NCBI GenBank assembly: GCA_030035585.1
Contig: CM057464.1
Location: 31,265,465 to 31,329,464 of the forward strand
Reading direction: 5' to 3'
Length of the DNA: 64,000 nt
Source: Dugong dugon
Taxonomy: Eukaryota > Chordata > Mammalia > Sirenia > Dugongidae
Of this stretch, positions 21,616 through 33,700 are shown one piece after another. Position numbers and translations under genes: made by a program. How positions within the stretch are numbered: the first letter of the stretch is position 1; the number at the start of each line of letters is the position of its first letter. The notes below the pieces were generated by a model. The model ran no database searches. It saw only the letters and a list, made by a program, of their open reading frames with translations, and was not told the origin of the DNA.

Positions 21616-23522
21616 TTCCGGCAAAATGGCGCTCTAGGCAGAAGCACCACGTCATCCCCCCACAGCAAAGATCCAAAAAACTAAGCCAAACAGAATACAA
21701 CAATCCTGAAACCCTAAAACATCAAATGAAGAAATAAAGAACTCAGCCAAGCACCAAATGGAGTGAGAAAACTGACAGAGAATGGAGAGCGAGGAGAGAT
21801 TCATGCAGAGGTCCCCTACCAGCTAACGCAGCACAGATCCACCATCTTGGACTCCTATCGGAGACCAGCAAACAGGAGTACGAGAAAGCAGCCTCACGGA
21901 GCGTCCAGCGGGAGACAAAACAACCGGAAATTTGCGGTGTGCACTTTCCCAGCACCCACCCCTCTTTGCCCTGGCTCGGCCTCCTCTGCTTCCCATGGCC
22001 ACGGTCTCTTGACCAGGAAGCGCCAGCTGTGTGGATTACACACACCCAAGCGGGCAGCTCTCTGGGTGCCATTTGTTGGCTGCTAGTGTTGCTTTTTTTT
22101 TCCACTTCTTTTGATTTCTCACTTGCCTCTCACCACCTCCACCTCCTTTCACTCAAGCACCTGGCTCCGTGTGCCACCTTTGCTTCTTCCTGAGGGGCTG
22201 CAGAGCGCCGGCAATTTGTGATATACGCTTTCCCACTCTCCACCCTTCTTCACCCACACTCGGCCTCCTCTGCTTCCCGCGGATGCAGTCTCTTGTCCAG
22301 AAACACCAGCCCACACTAGCCGGCTCTCTGAGTGCCATTTGTTGGCTGCTGGTGTTGCTTTTTTTTTTTTTTTTCTACTTCTTTGGATTTCTTGCTTGCC
22401 TCTCACCGCCTCCCCCTCCTTTCGCTTGAGTGCCTGGCTCCGAGCGCCATCTTTGCTTCTTCCTGAGGGGCTGTGGACCTCCTTTCGAGTGTGCAGCTGC
22501 TTCCCGGTCTGGGCTACTGCACTGGTGGGATCCCAGGGCTTTGGATCATTTGTTTGTTTTCAACAGTTTGTTTGTTTTTTTCCTTTTCTTTAGTTGGGAG
22601 CCCTTTCTGGCCAGGTGGAGCTGCGTGGCAAGGAACTCCCCTTCAGCATCCACAGACGTGCAGAGGGATCCCTGAGAGCATTTCTTTTTTCATAGGTTTT
22701 TTTTTTTTTTTCTGTTTATTTCGGGGGACTTTATTGTTTTTTTTTTTTTTTTAATTTGTTTTGCTTTCTTTTCCCTCTTTTTCCCTTTTGTCTTTCTTCA
22801 TTGCTCAGTTTCTCGTATCTCTATATCTTCCTTCTCTTTCTGATCTCTGAATACCAGGCGTTCTATACCTCTGTGGCTTCTAGCCAGGCTGTACTGCAAC
22901 ACCTGAGAGAGACTTCCACAGACCTCATAGCTGCATCGGTGGGATCCCTGGGAACTTTCTGGTTCTTTAAACTTTCTGATTTTTATTTATTCATTCTTTT
23001 CTTTTCTTCCTCTTCCCCTTTTCTGTTATTCTCCATTTCATAGTCTCTCATCTGTTCATTCTATCTGCAAGCTCCCCTAGCATTCTTTTTTGTTTGTATG
23101 TTTTTTGGCTTCTGTTCCTCTCTCCTCTCTCCCATATCCATCTTAGCTCCACACATAACAATCTCCCTGCTGCATCCTGCCTACCTGCACCGTGCGCTTG
23201 ACATCACACCACCAAGCAGTACAGGCAAGGCCTATTGGAACCTGCCCTACACGGATTACTGACCCACCCTGGTGGCTGTAGTAAGTGCCACAAACAACCC
23301 ATCCCAGTAACTTCTCTTCAGCTAGACCTGCCCTGCTGTACCATATCTGAGTGACTTACCCTACCAGTTGGAGAAGGAGGCAAAAAGTATTGAGTGCACA
23401 GACGAGCAAACAACAAAGAGCACACAGTCCGCCTGCTCAGACATAGTCAAATTTTTTTTTTTTAAGAAAAAGGCACAAAACAAACAAATCTACAATCAAT
23501 AAATGAGAAAAATAACTACTGA
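21616..23522 (+). promoter_or_regulatory. L1 copy A 5'UTR with internal tandem duplication
   Basis: The 5' end reads 'ttccggcaaaatggcgctct'. In copy B the equivalent is ggcaagatggcgctc, so the YY1-like core is mutated here (g to a). A GC-rich block occurs twice (21924-22200 and 22208-22473). Downstream come T-rich stretches (22360-22375, 22695-22712, 22737-22752) and a pyrimidine-rich zone before ORF1. Open frames in this region are not coding. Confidence 0.75.
21924..22473 (+). repeat. Tandem duplication within the L1 copy A 5'UTR, about 280-bp period
   Basis: Unit 1 starts 'ccggaaatttgcggtg' at 21924 and ends 'cttcctgaggggctg' at 22200. Unit 2 starts 'ccggcaatttgtgat' at 22208 and ends with the same text at 22473. 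Shared internal text includes 'ctcggcctcctctgcttccc' and 'gccatttgttggctgct'. Copies B (44900-45230) and E (53960-54235) have this block once. Confidence 0.85.
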
Positions 23523-24532
23523 ATGCCCCGAAAACATCAGACAATATCAAAACGTTTACAAAAACAGGACAGGATAGTTCCAGTAGGCGTCCAAATTAAA
23601 ACATCAGATGACAATCCTGTGGAAGAAAATTCACTAGAAGTACCTGATAGGGAATTCAAATCTCTAATACTCAGAATTCTCCAAGACCTGAGGCAAAAAG
23701 TTGACAAACATGAGGAAAAAATAGACAAATTCATGGAAAATACAGACAAAATATTGGAATAATTCAGGAAGATGATGCAGGAACAAAATGCCAAAATATA
23801 TTCACAACTAGAAATTATACAAAAACAACAATTAGAAATCCAAAAGATAAACAACAAGATTTCAGAAATGGATGATGTCATAGAAGGGCTGAGAAGCAGA
23901 TTTGAAACTGTGGAAGACAGGATCAGTGGAAATGAAGACAAACACTTGGATACAACTCTGTCTCAGGAAAACTCAGAAAAAAGAACAAGGAAAACTGAAG
24001 AGACCATGAGAGTTATGTGGGACACAATTAAAACCAAAAATTTACAACTGATTGGCATTCCAGAACAGGGGGAGAAAACAGAAAACACAGAGAGGATCAT
24101 TGAGGAACTGCTGACAGAAAACTTCCCCAATATCATGAAAGGTGAAAAGCTGGCCATCCAAGAAGCTCAACGAACCCCATATAGGAGAGACCCCAAAAGA
24201 AAATCACCAAGGCATATCATATTCACACTCGACAAAACCAAAGACAAACAAAGAATCCTGAGAGCACCTTGTGAAAAACAAGAAGTCACATACAGAGGAG
24301 AAACAGTAAGACTAAGGTCAGATTATTCAGCAAAAACCATGTAGGCAAGATGGCAATGGGATGACACATATAAAATCTTGAAAGAAAGGAACTGTCAGCC
24401 AAGAATAATATACCTGCAAAACTCTCATTCAAATTTGATGGTGAAATTAGGTCATTTCCAGATAAACAGAAATTAAGGGAATATGTAAAAGTCAAACCAA
24501 ACTTACAAGAATTATTAAAGGGAGTTCTTTGA
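23523..24532 (+). pseudogene. L1 copy A ORF1 with nonsense mutations
   Basis: About 336 codons, normal for mammalian L1 ORF1p, starting MPRKHQTISKRLQKQ. A long coiled coil (roughly residues 60-150, with a clear heptad stretch LEIIQKQQLEIQKINNKI) precedes the RRM-like core ('LQLIGIPEQGEKTENTERII') and the basic C-terminal domain (YRGETVRLRSDYSAKTM). The frame is interrupted by TAA at 23760-23762 (copy C has Glu there) and by TAG at 24342-24344 (Gln in related copies). A one-base deletion follows near 24410. The upstream and downstream pieces share one frame until that point, so the damage is recent relative to copy F. Confidence 0.92.
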
Positions 24533-24999
24533 TCTGAGGACAAACAGCTTCAGCTCACAGGCAGAACCTAGGATGCAGGATCGTACAAGCCAGATACCAG
24601 TCTAGGAAATGAACTCTAGAGGACTGTCCAAAACCAAAAGAAATACAACAGGGAATCAGAGCAGTTAATCAGTAATTGAAAACAACATCAAAGCAATGAA
24701 AGAGGGAATAAATGGCATAGGTATAGAACCTTCTAATGGGGAGGAAGGCAAGGCGATACAAAGCAAAGGTAGACTGCTTCAAACTTAAAAAGATAAGGGT
24801 AAAATTCATGGTAATCACAAAGAAAGTTAACAAACATACTCATAAAAATAAAGACGAAAAACATAAAGTCTTGCCAAAAACAAAACCTACAAAAACAAAA
24901 GAAATGAAAAAAAAAAAAAACCACAAACAAAAGTAACTCAGCACAAGAGAGTAAGAAGAAAAAAGAAATCTTCAGCACCACAAAGAAAAGCACTACAAA

Positions 25000-27900
25000 A
25001 TGACAGCAACAAACTCACATCTATCAATAATTACACTGAATGTAAATGGACTCAATGCAGCCATAAAGAGACGGAGAGTGACAGAATAGATAAGAAAACA
25101 GGATCCATCAATATGCTGTCTACAAGAGACACACCTTAGACACAAAGATGTGAATTTATTAAAAGTCAAAGGTAGGAAAAAAATATATCAAGCTAACAAC
25201 TACCAAAAAAGAGCAGGAGTGGCAATTCTAATCTCAGATAAAATAGACTTTAAAACAAAATCTACCATAAAAGACAAGGAAGGCCATTACATAATGATTA
25301 AGTGGACGATCCATCATGAAGACATAACCATAATAAACATCTATGCACCCAAAGACAGGGCTCCAAAATACATAAAAAAAACTCTAACACCACTGAAAAG
25401 AGAAATTGACACTTCCACAATAATAGTAGGAGACTTCAACACACCACTCTCAGTAAAGTACAGAACAACCAAGAAGAAACTCAGCAAAGATACAGAAGAC
25501 CTAAAGGACACAATCAGCCAACTGGACCTCATAGACATATATAGAACAATCCATCCAACCACTGCAAATTACACATTCTTTTCCAATGCACATGGAACGT
25601 TCTTCAGAATAGACCACATCTGAGGCCACAGAGCAATCCTCAACAAGATCCAAAACGTTGAGATAATTCAAAGTATCTTCTCTGACCACAATGCCATCAA
25701 AGTAGAACACTAGAAAGAGCAAGGAAAAAAATCAACTACATGGAAACTGAATAATACTCTCCTTACACATCAGTGGGTAAAGTAAGAAATCAGACATGGA
25801 ATCAAAAAATTCCTAGAATCAAATGAGAATGAAAACACATCATACCAAAACCTTTGGGACACAGCAAAGGCAGTACTCAGAGGACAATTTATAGCAATAG
25901 ATGCACATATCAAAAAAGAAGAAACGGACAAAATCAAAATGCTAACTACAGAACTCAAACAAATAGAAAGTAAATAGTAAAGATCAGAGCAGAAATAAAT
26001 GAAATAGAGAACAGAAAAACAATAGAAAGAATCAACAAAACCAAACGCTGGTTCTTTGAAAAAATCAACAAAATCGACAAACCACTGGCCAGACTGACAA
26101 AAGAAAAAAGCAGAGGAAACAAATAACCCAAATAAGAAATGAAATGGGGGACATTACAACAGACCCAAGCGAAATAAAATGGATTATAACAGAATATTAT
26201 GAAAAACTATATTCCAACAATTTTGAAAACCTAGAGGAAATGGATAAATTTCTAGAAACACACGGCCTAGCCAAACTACAACAAAGTGATGTTGAAAATC
26301 TGAACAGACCCATAACAGGAGAAGAGATTGAAAAGGTAATAAAAAAAACTCCCAACCAAAAAAAGCCCTGGCCTAGACGGCTTCACCGGAGAAATCTACA
26401 AAACATTTACAGAAGAGCTTGTACCAGTACTACTCAAGCTATTTCAGAGAGTAGAAGAAGAAGTAACACTTCCAAATTCATTCTATGAAGCCAGCATAAC
26501 GCTGACACCAAAACCAGGCAAAGACGTCACAAAAAAAAAAAAAAATTACAGATCAATATCTCTCATGAGTATAGATGCAAAAATTCTGAACAAAATTCTA
26601 GCCAATAGAATTCAGCATCATATCAAAAAAATAATACAACATGACCAACTAGGATTCATACCAGTTATGCAAGGATAGTTCAACATTAGAAAATCAATCA
26701 ACGTAATCCACCACATAAATAAAAGGAAATAAAAAAAATCACATGATCATCTCAACTGAGGCAGAAAAGGCATTTCACAAAGTCCAAAACCCATTCCTGA
26801 TAAAAACTCTCAATAAAATAGGTATAGAAGGGAAATTTCTCAACATAATAAAGGGCATCTATGCAAAACCAACAGCCAACATCATTCTTAATGGAGAGAG
26901 GCTAAAAACATTCCCCTTGAGAACAGGAACAAGACAAGAATGCACTTTATCACCAGTCCTATTTAACATTGTGCTGGAAGTTCTAGCTACAGCAATAAGG
27001 CAAGAGAAAGAAATAAAGGGCATCCAAATTGGTAATGAAGAAGTTAAACTCTCCCTGTTTGCAGATGATATGATACTATACATAGAAAACCCTAAAGACT
27101 CCACGAGAAATCTACTGGAACTAATAGAAAGATTCAGCAGAGTAGCAGGATACAAGATAAACATTCAAAAATCAGTTGGATTCCTATACACCAGTAAGGA
27201 GAATGACGAAAAGGACATCAGGAAATCAATACCATTTTCAATAGCCCCTAAAAAGATAAAATACTTAGGAATAAATCTGACCAGGAATGTAAAAGACCTA
27301 TACAAAGAAAACTACAAAACACTGCTGCATGAAACCCGAGGGATCTACATAAATGGAAAAACATACCATGCTCATGGATAGGCAGACTCAACATTGTGAA
27401 AATGGCAATTCTACCCAAAGCAATTTACAAATACAATGCAATCCCGATCCAAATACCAACAACATTATTCAAAGAGATGGAGAAACTAATCATTCACTTT
27501 ATATGGAAATGGAAGAAGCCCCGAATAGGTAAAGCACTACTGAAGAAGAAGAATAAAGTTGGAGGACTCACACTACCTGACTTCAGAACCTACTATACAG
27601 CTACAATAGTCAAAACAGCCTGGTACTGGTACAACAACAGAGACATTGACCAATGGAACAGAATTGAGAACCCACATGTAAATCCATCCACCTACAGTCA
27701 CCTGATTTTCGACAAGGGCCCAAAGTCCATCAAATGGGGAAAAGACAGTCTTTTTAACAAATGGTGCTGGCAAAACTGGATATCCATTTGCTGAAAAATG
27801 AAACAGGACCCACACCTCACACTGTATACAAAAACTACTTCAAAATGGATCAAAGACCTGAATATAAAGCATGAAACTATAAAATTCATAGAAGAAAAAA

Positions 27901-28784
27901 TAGGACCAACACTTCAGGCCTTAATACATTGCATTAACAGGATACAAACCATAAACATCAACACACAAAACCCAACAGATAAACTAGATAACTTGGATCT
28001 TCTAAAAATCAAACACCTATGCTCTTCAAAAGACTTCACCAAAAGAGTCAAAAGAGAACCTACAGACTGGGAAAAAATTTTTGGACAGTACAAGTCAGAC
28101 AAAGGTCTAATCTCCATAATCTACAAGAAAATCCAACACCTCTACAACAAAAAGACAAACAATCCTATCCAAAAAATGGGCAAAGGAAATGAACACACAC
28201 TTCACCAAAGAAGACATTCAAATGGCCAACAGACACATGAGGAAATGCTCGTGTTCACTAGCCATTAGAGAAATGCAAATTAAAAAAACAATGAGATACC
28301 ATCTCACCCCAGCATTACTGGCACGAATCAAACTACTGGAAATAACAAATGTTGGAGGGGCTGTGGGGAGATGGGAACTCTTATACATTGCTGGTGGGAA
28401 TGCAAAATGATACAACCATTTTGGAAAATGATATGGCGTTTCCTCAGAAAGCTAGAAATAGACATACCGTTCAATCTAGCAATCCCACTCCTAGGAATAT
28501 ATCCTAGAGAAATAAGAGTCGTCACTCGAATAGACATATGCACACCTATGTTCATGGCAGCATTGTTCACAATAGCAAAACGATGGAAACAACGTAGGTG
28601 GCCATCAACAGATTAATGGATACACAAACTATGGTACATACACACAATGGAGCACTATGCAACGAGAAAGAACAACAATGAATCTGTGAAGCATCTCATA
28701 ACATGGATGAAACTGGAGCACATTATGCTGAGTGAAATAAGTCAATCACAAAAGGACAAATAGTGTATGAGACCTCTATTGTAA
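25000..28784 (+). pseudogene. L1 copy A ORF2 (endonuclease + reverse transcriptase), broken
   Basis: ORF2p nicks target DNA and reverse-transcribes L1 RNA. The start ATG at 25000 gives MTATNSHLSIITLNVNGLNA. The endonuclease keeps NVNG, QETHLR, NIYAP, GDFNTP and RIDHI. Stops lie at 25087-25089 (TAG; Trp in copy C) and 25621-25623 (TGA; Leu in copy C), and frameshifts follow at several A-runs. In the RT domain motif C is FADD (27058-27069), but motif A reads STEAEKAFH (about 26752-26778) where copies B and C have SIDAEKAFD, so a catalytic Asp is lost. The C-terminal region with '[12 protein letters not shown]' and '[13 protein letters not shown]' is in other frames. Confidence 0.93.
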
Positions 28785-28836
28785 AAACTCATGAAAAAAT
28801 TCACATGCAAAATGTAACAATCCTTGCTGGTTACCA

Positions 28837-28858
28837 GGGATGGGAGGGGAGGGGGGGG
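28837..28858 (+). other. L1 3'UTR G-quadruplex-type tract (copy A)
   Basis: It reads gggatgggaggggagg followed by more G. Four or more G3 runs lie within 22 bases, and equivalents occur in copies B, C, E and F at the same place. A G-rich polypurine tract in the 3'UTR is a known L1 feature. Confidence 0.75.
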
Positions 28859-29611
28859 AAATACTGAATTGGCAATAGATAAGTGGTATCTTGGGTGAGA
28901 GGTGAGACAGTACACAGTACAAGGGAAACTAACACAACCTGCACAAGGAAAGGTCATGGAGGCCCCATGGACACATCCAAACTCCCCGAGGGACTGAGTT
29001 GCTGGGCGGAGGGCTCTGGGGACCATGGTCTCAGGGAACAGCTAGCTCAATTGGCATGACACTACTTATAAAGCTAATGCTGTACATTCTACCTTGGTGA
29101 GTAGTGTCTGGGGTCTTAAAAGCCTGTGAGCGGCCATCTAAGATACTTCACTGGTCTCATCCCTTCGGGAGCAATGGAGAATGAAGAGAACAGGATACAA
29201 CGAAAAGATTAGTGCAAAGGACTAATTGTCCAGAGCTACCAAGACCTCCACCGGACTGAGTCCAGTACAGCTAGATGGTGCCCGGCTACCACCGCTGACT
29301 GCTCTGACCAGGATCACAACAGAGGGTTGTGGACAGAGCTGGAGAAGGATGTAGAGCATAATTCTAACTCACAAAAAAAAAAAAAAAAAAAAAAAGACCA
29401 GATTTACTGGCCTAAAGGAGACTGGAGAAACCTTGAGAGTATGGCCCCCAGACACCCTTTTAGCTCAGTGGTGAAGTTATCTCTGAGGTTCACCGTTCAG
29501 CCTGGGAGTGGACAGCCCCGTAAAACCAAATGAGACTAATGAGGTACAGGAGTCCAGTGACAAGGGCCAGAAGGCAGAAGGGGACAAGGAAGCTTGTGAT
29601 AGGGAACCCAA

Positions 29612-29960
29612 GGTTGAGTAAGGATATTGTTGATGTGTTGTGAGATTGTTAACCATTGTCATAGGGCAACATTTGTAGTAACTGTTAAATGAGAAACTAT
29701 TTTGTTCTGTAAGCCTTCATCTTAAGTGAGAATAACAGCACAATTGGAAGAGCATAGTCAATGTCACTGAACTGTGTATGTAGAAATTTTTGAAATGGTG
29801 TATCTTTGGCTATGTGTATTTTCACCCAAAAAAAAAAAAAAGGTTGAGAATTTAGAGGGTTAATATGTTGTGGGGTTGTAAACCAATGTCATAAAACAAC
29901 ATGTGTACTACTGTTTCATGAGAAACTATTTGTTCTGTAAGCCTTCACCTGACGTACAGT
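29612..29960 (+). repeat. Two-unit L1 tail duplication with internal A-tract
   Basis: Unit 1 at 29612 (ggttgagtaagg) and unit 2 at 29842 (ggttgagaattt) share 'tgttgtg', 'ttgt[t/a]aacca[t/a]tgtcata', 'caacat', 'atgagaaactatt' and 'ttctgtaagccttca'. They are separated by an A-tract. Period about 230. Confidence 0.85.
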
Positions 29961-30050
29961 AAAATATAAAAAATGAATAAAAAAGAATCTATTTTGGTAA
30001 TTGATACTGACAATTGAATAAACTTGTTAGTAACTAACACTCAAAAATAA

Positions 30051-30070
30051 AAAAGTCATGTACAAAGGAG
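30051..30070. repeat. Target-site duplication, right, of L1 copy A
   Basis: aaaagtcatgtacaaaggag, pairing with 21596-21615; copy F ORF1 resumes here. Confidence 0.85.
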
Positions 30071-30318
30071 AGTCAATAAGAATAAGCTCGGAGTACTCAG
30101 CAGAAACCATGCAGGCAAGAAGTCGATGGGATGACATAAATAAAGCGTTGAAGGAAAAAAACTGCCAGCCAAAAATTATGTATCCAGCAAAACTGTCTCT
30201 CAAATATGATGGTGAAATTACGGCATTTCCAGATAAACAGTAGTTTAGTGAATTTGCAAACACCAAACCAAAATTACAAGATATACTAAAGGGACTCCTC
30301 CTGTCAGAAAATCAGTAA
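30058..30318 (+). pseudogene. L1 copy F ORF1, 3' part
   Basis: This continues the interrupted ORF1. It reads MYKGESIRISSEYSAETMQA, then RSRWDDINKALKEKNCQPKI, YPAKLSLKYDGEI and FPDKQ before a stop at 30241-30243. It matches the C-terminal domain of copies A, C and E. The remaining 'aaattacaagatatactaaa' is the usual ORF1 end. Confidence 0.9.
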
Positions 30319-30755
30319 CATCAGATAACAACCCTAGATTAGAACACAGGACAGAGCATCCAGATATCAATCCAGATAGGGAAGTAAATCAAAGCTAAAG
30401 CACTGAAAATAGGGAAAGAGATGACAATATGTAAAAGATGACAATATTAAAACAAAAAAGGGGCTTAAAAAATGTAGACATAGACTTTTCATATGGAAAT
30501 GAAGTCAAGGTGATATAAAGACATAAAAGACTTGTATAAACTTAGAAAAATAGGGGTAAATATAAAGGTGACCACAAAGGAAACTAACAATCCTACAAGT
30601 TAAAATAAAAAACTGGAAAAATATAAACACTCAGCAAACACAAAATCAACAACAATAAAAAAGATGAAAATAAAATATATAAAGAAAAATTACTCAGCAT
30701 AGAAAATTTAGTGGAACAAAGAAACTGTGAACAATACACACAAAAAGACATCAAA

Positions 30756-33700
30756 ATGACAGCACTAAACTCATACTTATCAATAATCGCGCTGAATGTA
30801 AATGGACTAAATGCACCAATAAAGGGACAGAGAAGGACAGATTGGATAAAAAATATGCTGCCTACAAGAGACACACCATAAACTTAAGGACACGAACAAA
30901 CTAAAACTCCAAGGATGGAAAAAAATACATCAAGCAAAGAACACTCAAAAAAGAGCAGGAGTGGCAATATTAATCTCTGACAAAATAGACTTGAAAGTAA
31001 AATCCACCAGAAAGGATAAGGAAGGACACTATATAATGATTAAAGGGTCAATACACAGGGAGGACATAACTTTAATAAATATTTATGCACCCAAAGACAG
31101 GGCTCCAAAATATATAAAACAAACTCTAACATCACTGAAAAGAGAGAGAGACAGCTCCACACAGTAGTAGGAGACTTCAACACACCACTTTCGGTGAAGG
31201 ACAGGACACCCAGAAAGAAGCTCAGCAAAGACATGGAAGAGCTAAATGCTACAATCAACCAACTTGATCTCATAGACATATACTGAACACTCCACCCAAC
31301 AGCAGCCAAGTATACTTTCTTTTCCAACGCACAGGGAACATTCTCCAGAATAGACTACATATTAGGCCATAAAGAAAGCCAAAACAAAATCCAAAGCATC
31401 GGAATATTACAAAGCATCTTTTCTGACCATAAAGCCATAAAAGTAGAAATCAACAACAGAAAAAGCAAGGAAAAAAAAAATCAAATACATGGAAACTGAA
31501 CAACAGCCTGCTCAAAAATGACTGGGTTATAGAATAAATTAAGGATGGAATAAAGAAATTTATACAATCAAACGAGAATGAAAACACATCCTACCATACC
31601 TTTGAGACACAACAAAAGCAGTGCTCAGAGGTCAGTTTATAGCAATACATGCACACATCCAAAAAGAAGAAAGGGCCATAATCAAAACATTAACCCTACA
31701 ACTGGAACAAGTAGAAAGAGAGCAGAAAAAAAAGCCCTCAAGCACCAGAAGGAAGAAAATAATAAGAAATAGAACAGAATTAAATGAAACAAAGAATAGA
31801 AAAACAATTGAAAGAGTTAACAAGACCAAAAGCTGGTTCTTTGAAGAGATCAACAAAATTGATAAACCGTTGGCCAAACTGAAAAAAGAAAAACAGGAGA
31901 GGATGCAGATAACCAGGATTAGAAATGAGATGGGTGATATCACAACAGACCCAAATGAAATTAAAAGAATCATAACAGAATACTATGAAAAATTGTACTG
32001 TTTTGAAAACCTAGAGGAAATGGACAAATTTCTAGAAACTCAGTACTTATCTAAACTAACACAAACATAAACAGAACAATTAAATAAACCCATAACAAAA
32101 GAAGAGATTAAAAAGATAATTAAAAAACTCCCAACCAAAAAAACCCTGGCCCAGATGGCTTCACTGGAGAATTCTACCAAACTTTCAGAAAAGAGTTAAC
32201 ACCATTACCACTAAAGCTATTTCAGAGCATAGAAACAGACAGCATACTCCCAAACTAATTCTATGAAGCTAGCATAACCCTGATACCAAAACCAGGTAAA
32301 GACACCACAAAAAAAGAAAATTACAGACCAATATCCCTCATGATTATAGACGCAAAAATCCTCAACAAAATTCTTGCCAATAGAATTGAGCACCATATCA
32401 AAAAAATAATTCACTGTAATCAAGTTGGATTTATACCAGGTACACAGGGATGGTTCAACATTAGAAAAACAATCAATGTAATCCATCCCATTAATAAAAC
32501 AAAAGACAAGCATCACATGATCTTATCAATCGATGTAGAAAAGGCATTTGACAAAGTCCAGCACCTATTCATGATAAAAACTCTCAACAAAATAGGAATA
32601 GAAGGGAAATTCCTCAATATAATTAAGGGCATTCATACAAAGCCAACAGCCAACATCATCCTAAATGGAGAGACTTTGAAAGCATTTCCCTTGAGAACAG
32701 GAGCCAGACAAGGATGCCCTTTATCACCACTCTTATTCAACATTGTGCTGGAGGTCCTAGCCAGAGCAATTAGGCTAGAAAAAGAAATAAAGGGCATCTA
32801 AATTGGTAGGGAAGAAGGAGAAGTATCTGTATTTGCAGATCTTATACACAGAAAAGCCCAAAGAATCCACAAGAAAACTACCGGAACTAATAGGAGGTTT
32901 CAGCAAAATATCAGGATACAAGATAAACATACGGAAATCAGATGGATTCCTTTACACCAACAAAGAGAACCTCGAAGAGTAAATTACCAAATCAATACCA
33001 TTTACAATAGCCCTCAAGAACTTAAAATACTTAGGAATAAATCTAACCAGAGACATAAGAGACCTATACAATGAAAACTACAAGACACTACTGCAAGAAA
33101 CCAAAAGAGACCTGCATAAGTGCAAAAACATACCTTGTTCATGGATAGGTAGACTCAACATTGTGAAAATGTGAATTCTACACAAAGTGATCTTCAGATA
33201 CAATGCAATCCTGATCCAAATTCCGCTGGCAGTTTTTAATGAGATGGAGAAACAAATCACTAACTTCATATGGAAAGAGAAGAGGCCCCGAATAAGTAAA
33301 GCATTGCTCAAGAGGAAGAACAAAGTGTCAGACCTCATATTACCTGATTTTAGAACCTATTACAATGCCACAGTAGTCAAAACATCCTGGTACAACAACA
33401 GATACATAGATCAATGGAACAAAATTGAGAATCCAGACATAAATTCGTCCACCTATGAACAGCTGATAGTTGACAAACCCCAAAGTCCATTAATTGGGGA
33501 AAGACAGTCTCTTTAACAAATAGTGCTGACATAACTGTATATCCATCTGCAAAAAACTGAAATAAGACCCATACCTCACACCATGCACAAAAACTGACTC
33601 AAAACGGATCAAATACTTGAATATAAAATCTAAAATGATAAAGATCATGGGAAAAAAATAGGGACAACGCTAGCAGCTCTAATATATGGCATAAACACAA

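Larger units (their letters stand above)
21616..30050 (+). mobile_element. L1 copy A: full-length younger L1 inserted into copy F
   Basis: About 8.4 kb with all L1 parts in order: 5'UTR (21616-23522), ORF1 (23523-24532), intergenic spacer, ORF2 (25000-28784), a 3'UTR with a G-rich tract, and a two-unit tail with an internal A-tract ending at 30050. It is longer than a typical L1 of 6-7 kb, partly because a block of the 5'UTR is duplicated and because the 3'UTR is long. Both ORFs carry several stops and frameshifts, so the copy is inactive. Confidence 0.95.
28785..30050 (+). other. L1 copy A 3'UTR with G-rich tract and duplicated tail
   Basis: The G-rich tract is at 28837-28858. An A-run (about 29379-29394) lies mid-3'UTR. 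Tail unit 1 starts ggttgag at 29612. An internal A-tract follows at about 29828-29841. Unit 2 starts ggttgag at 29842 and ends in A-rich sequence before the target-site duplication. Confidence 0.85.

Noticed and set aside
22339..23043. Hydrophobic Phe/Leu-rich open frames that look like membrane proteins
   Set aside because: They are translations of T- and pyrimidine-rich L1 5'UTR.
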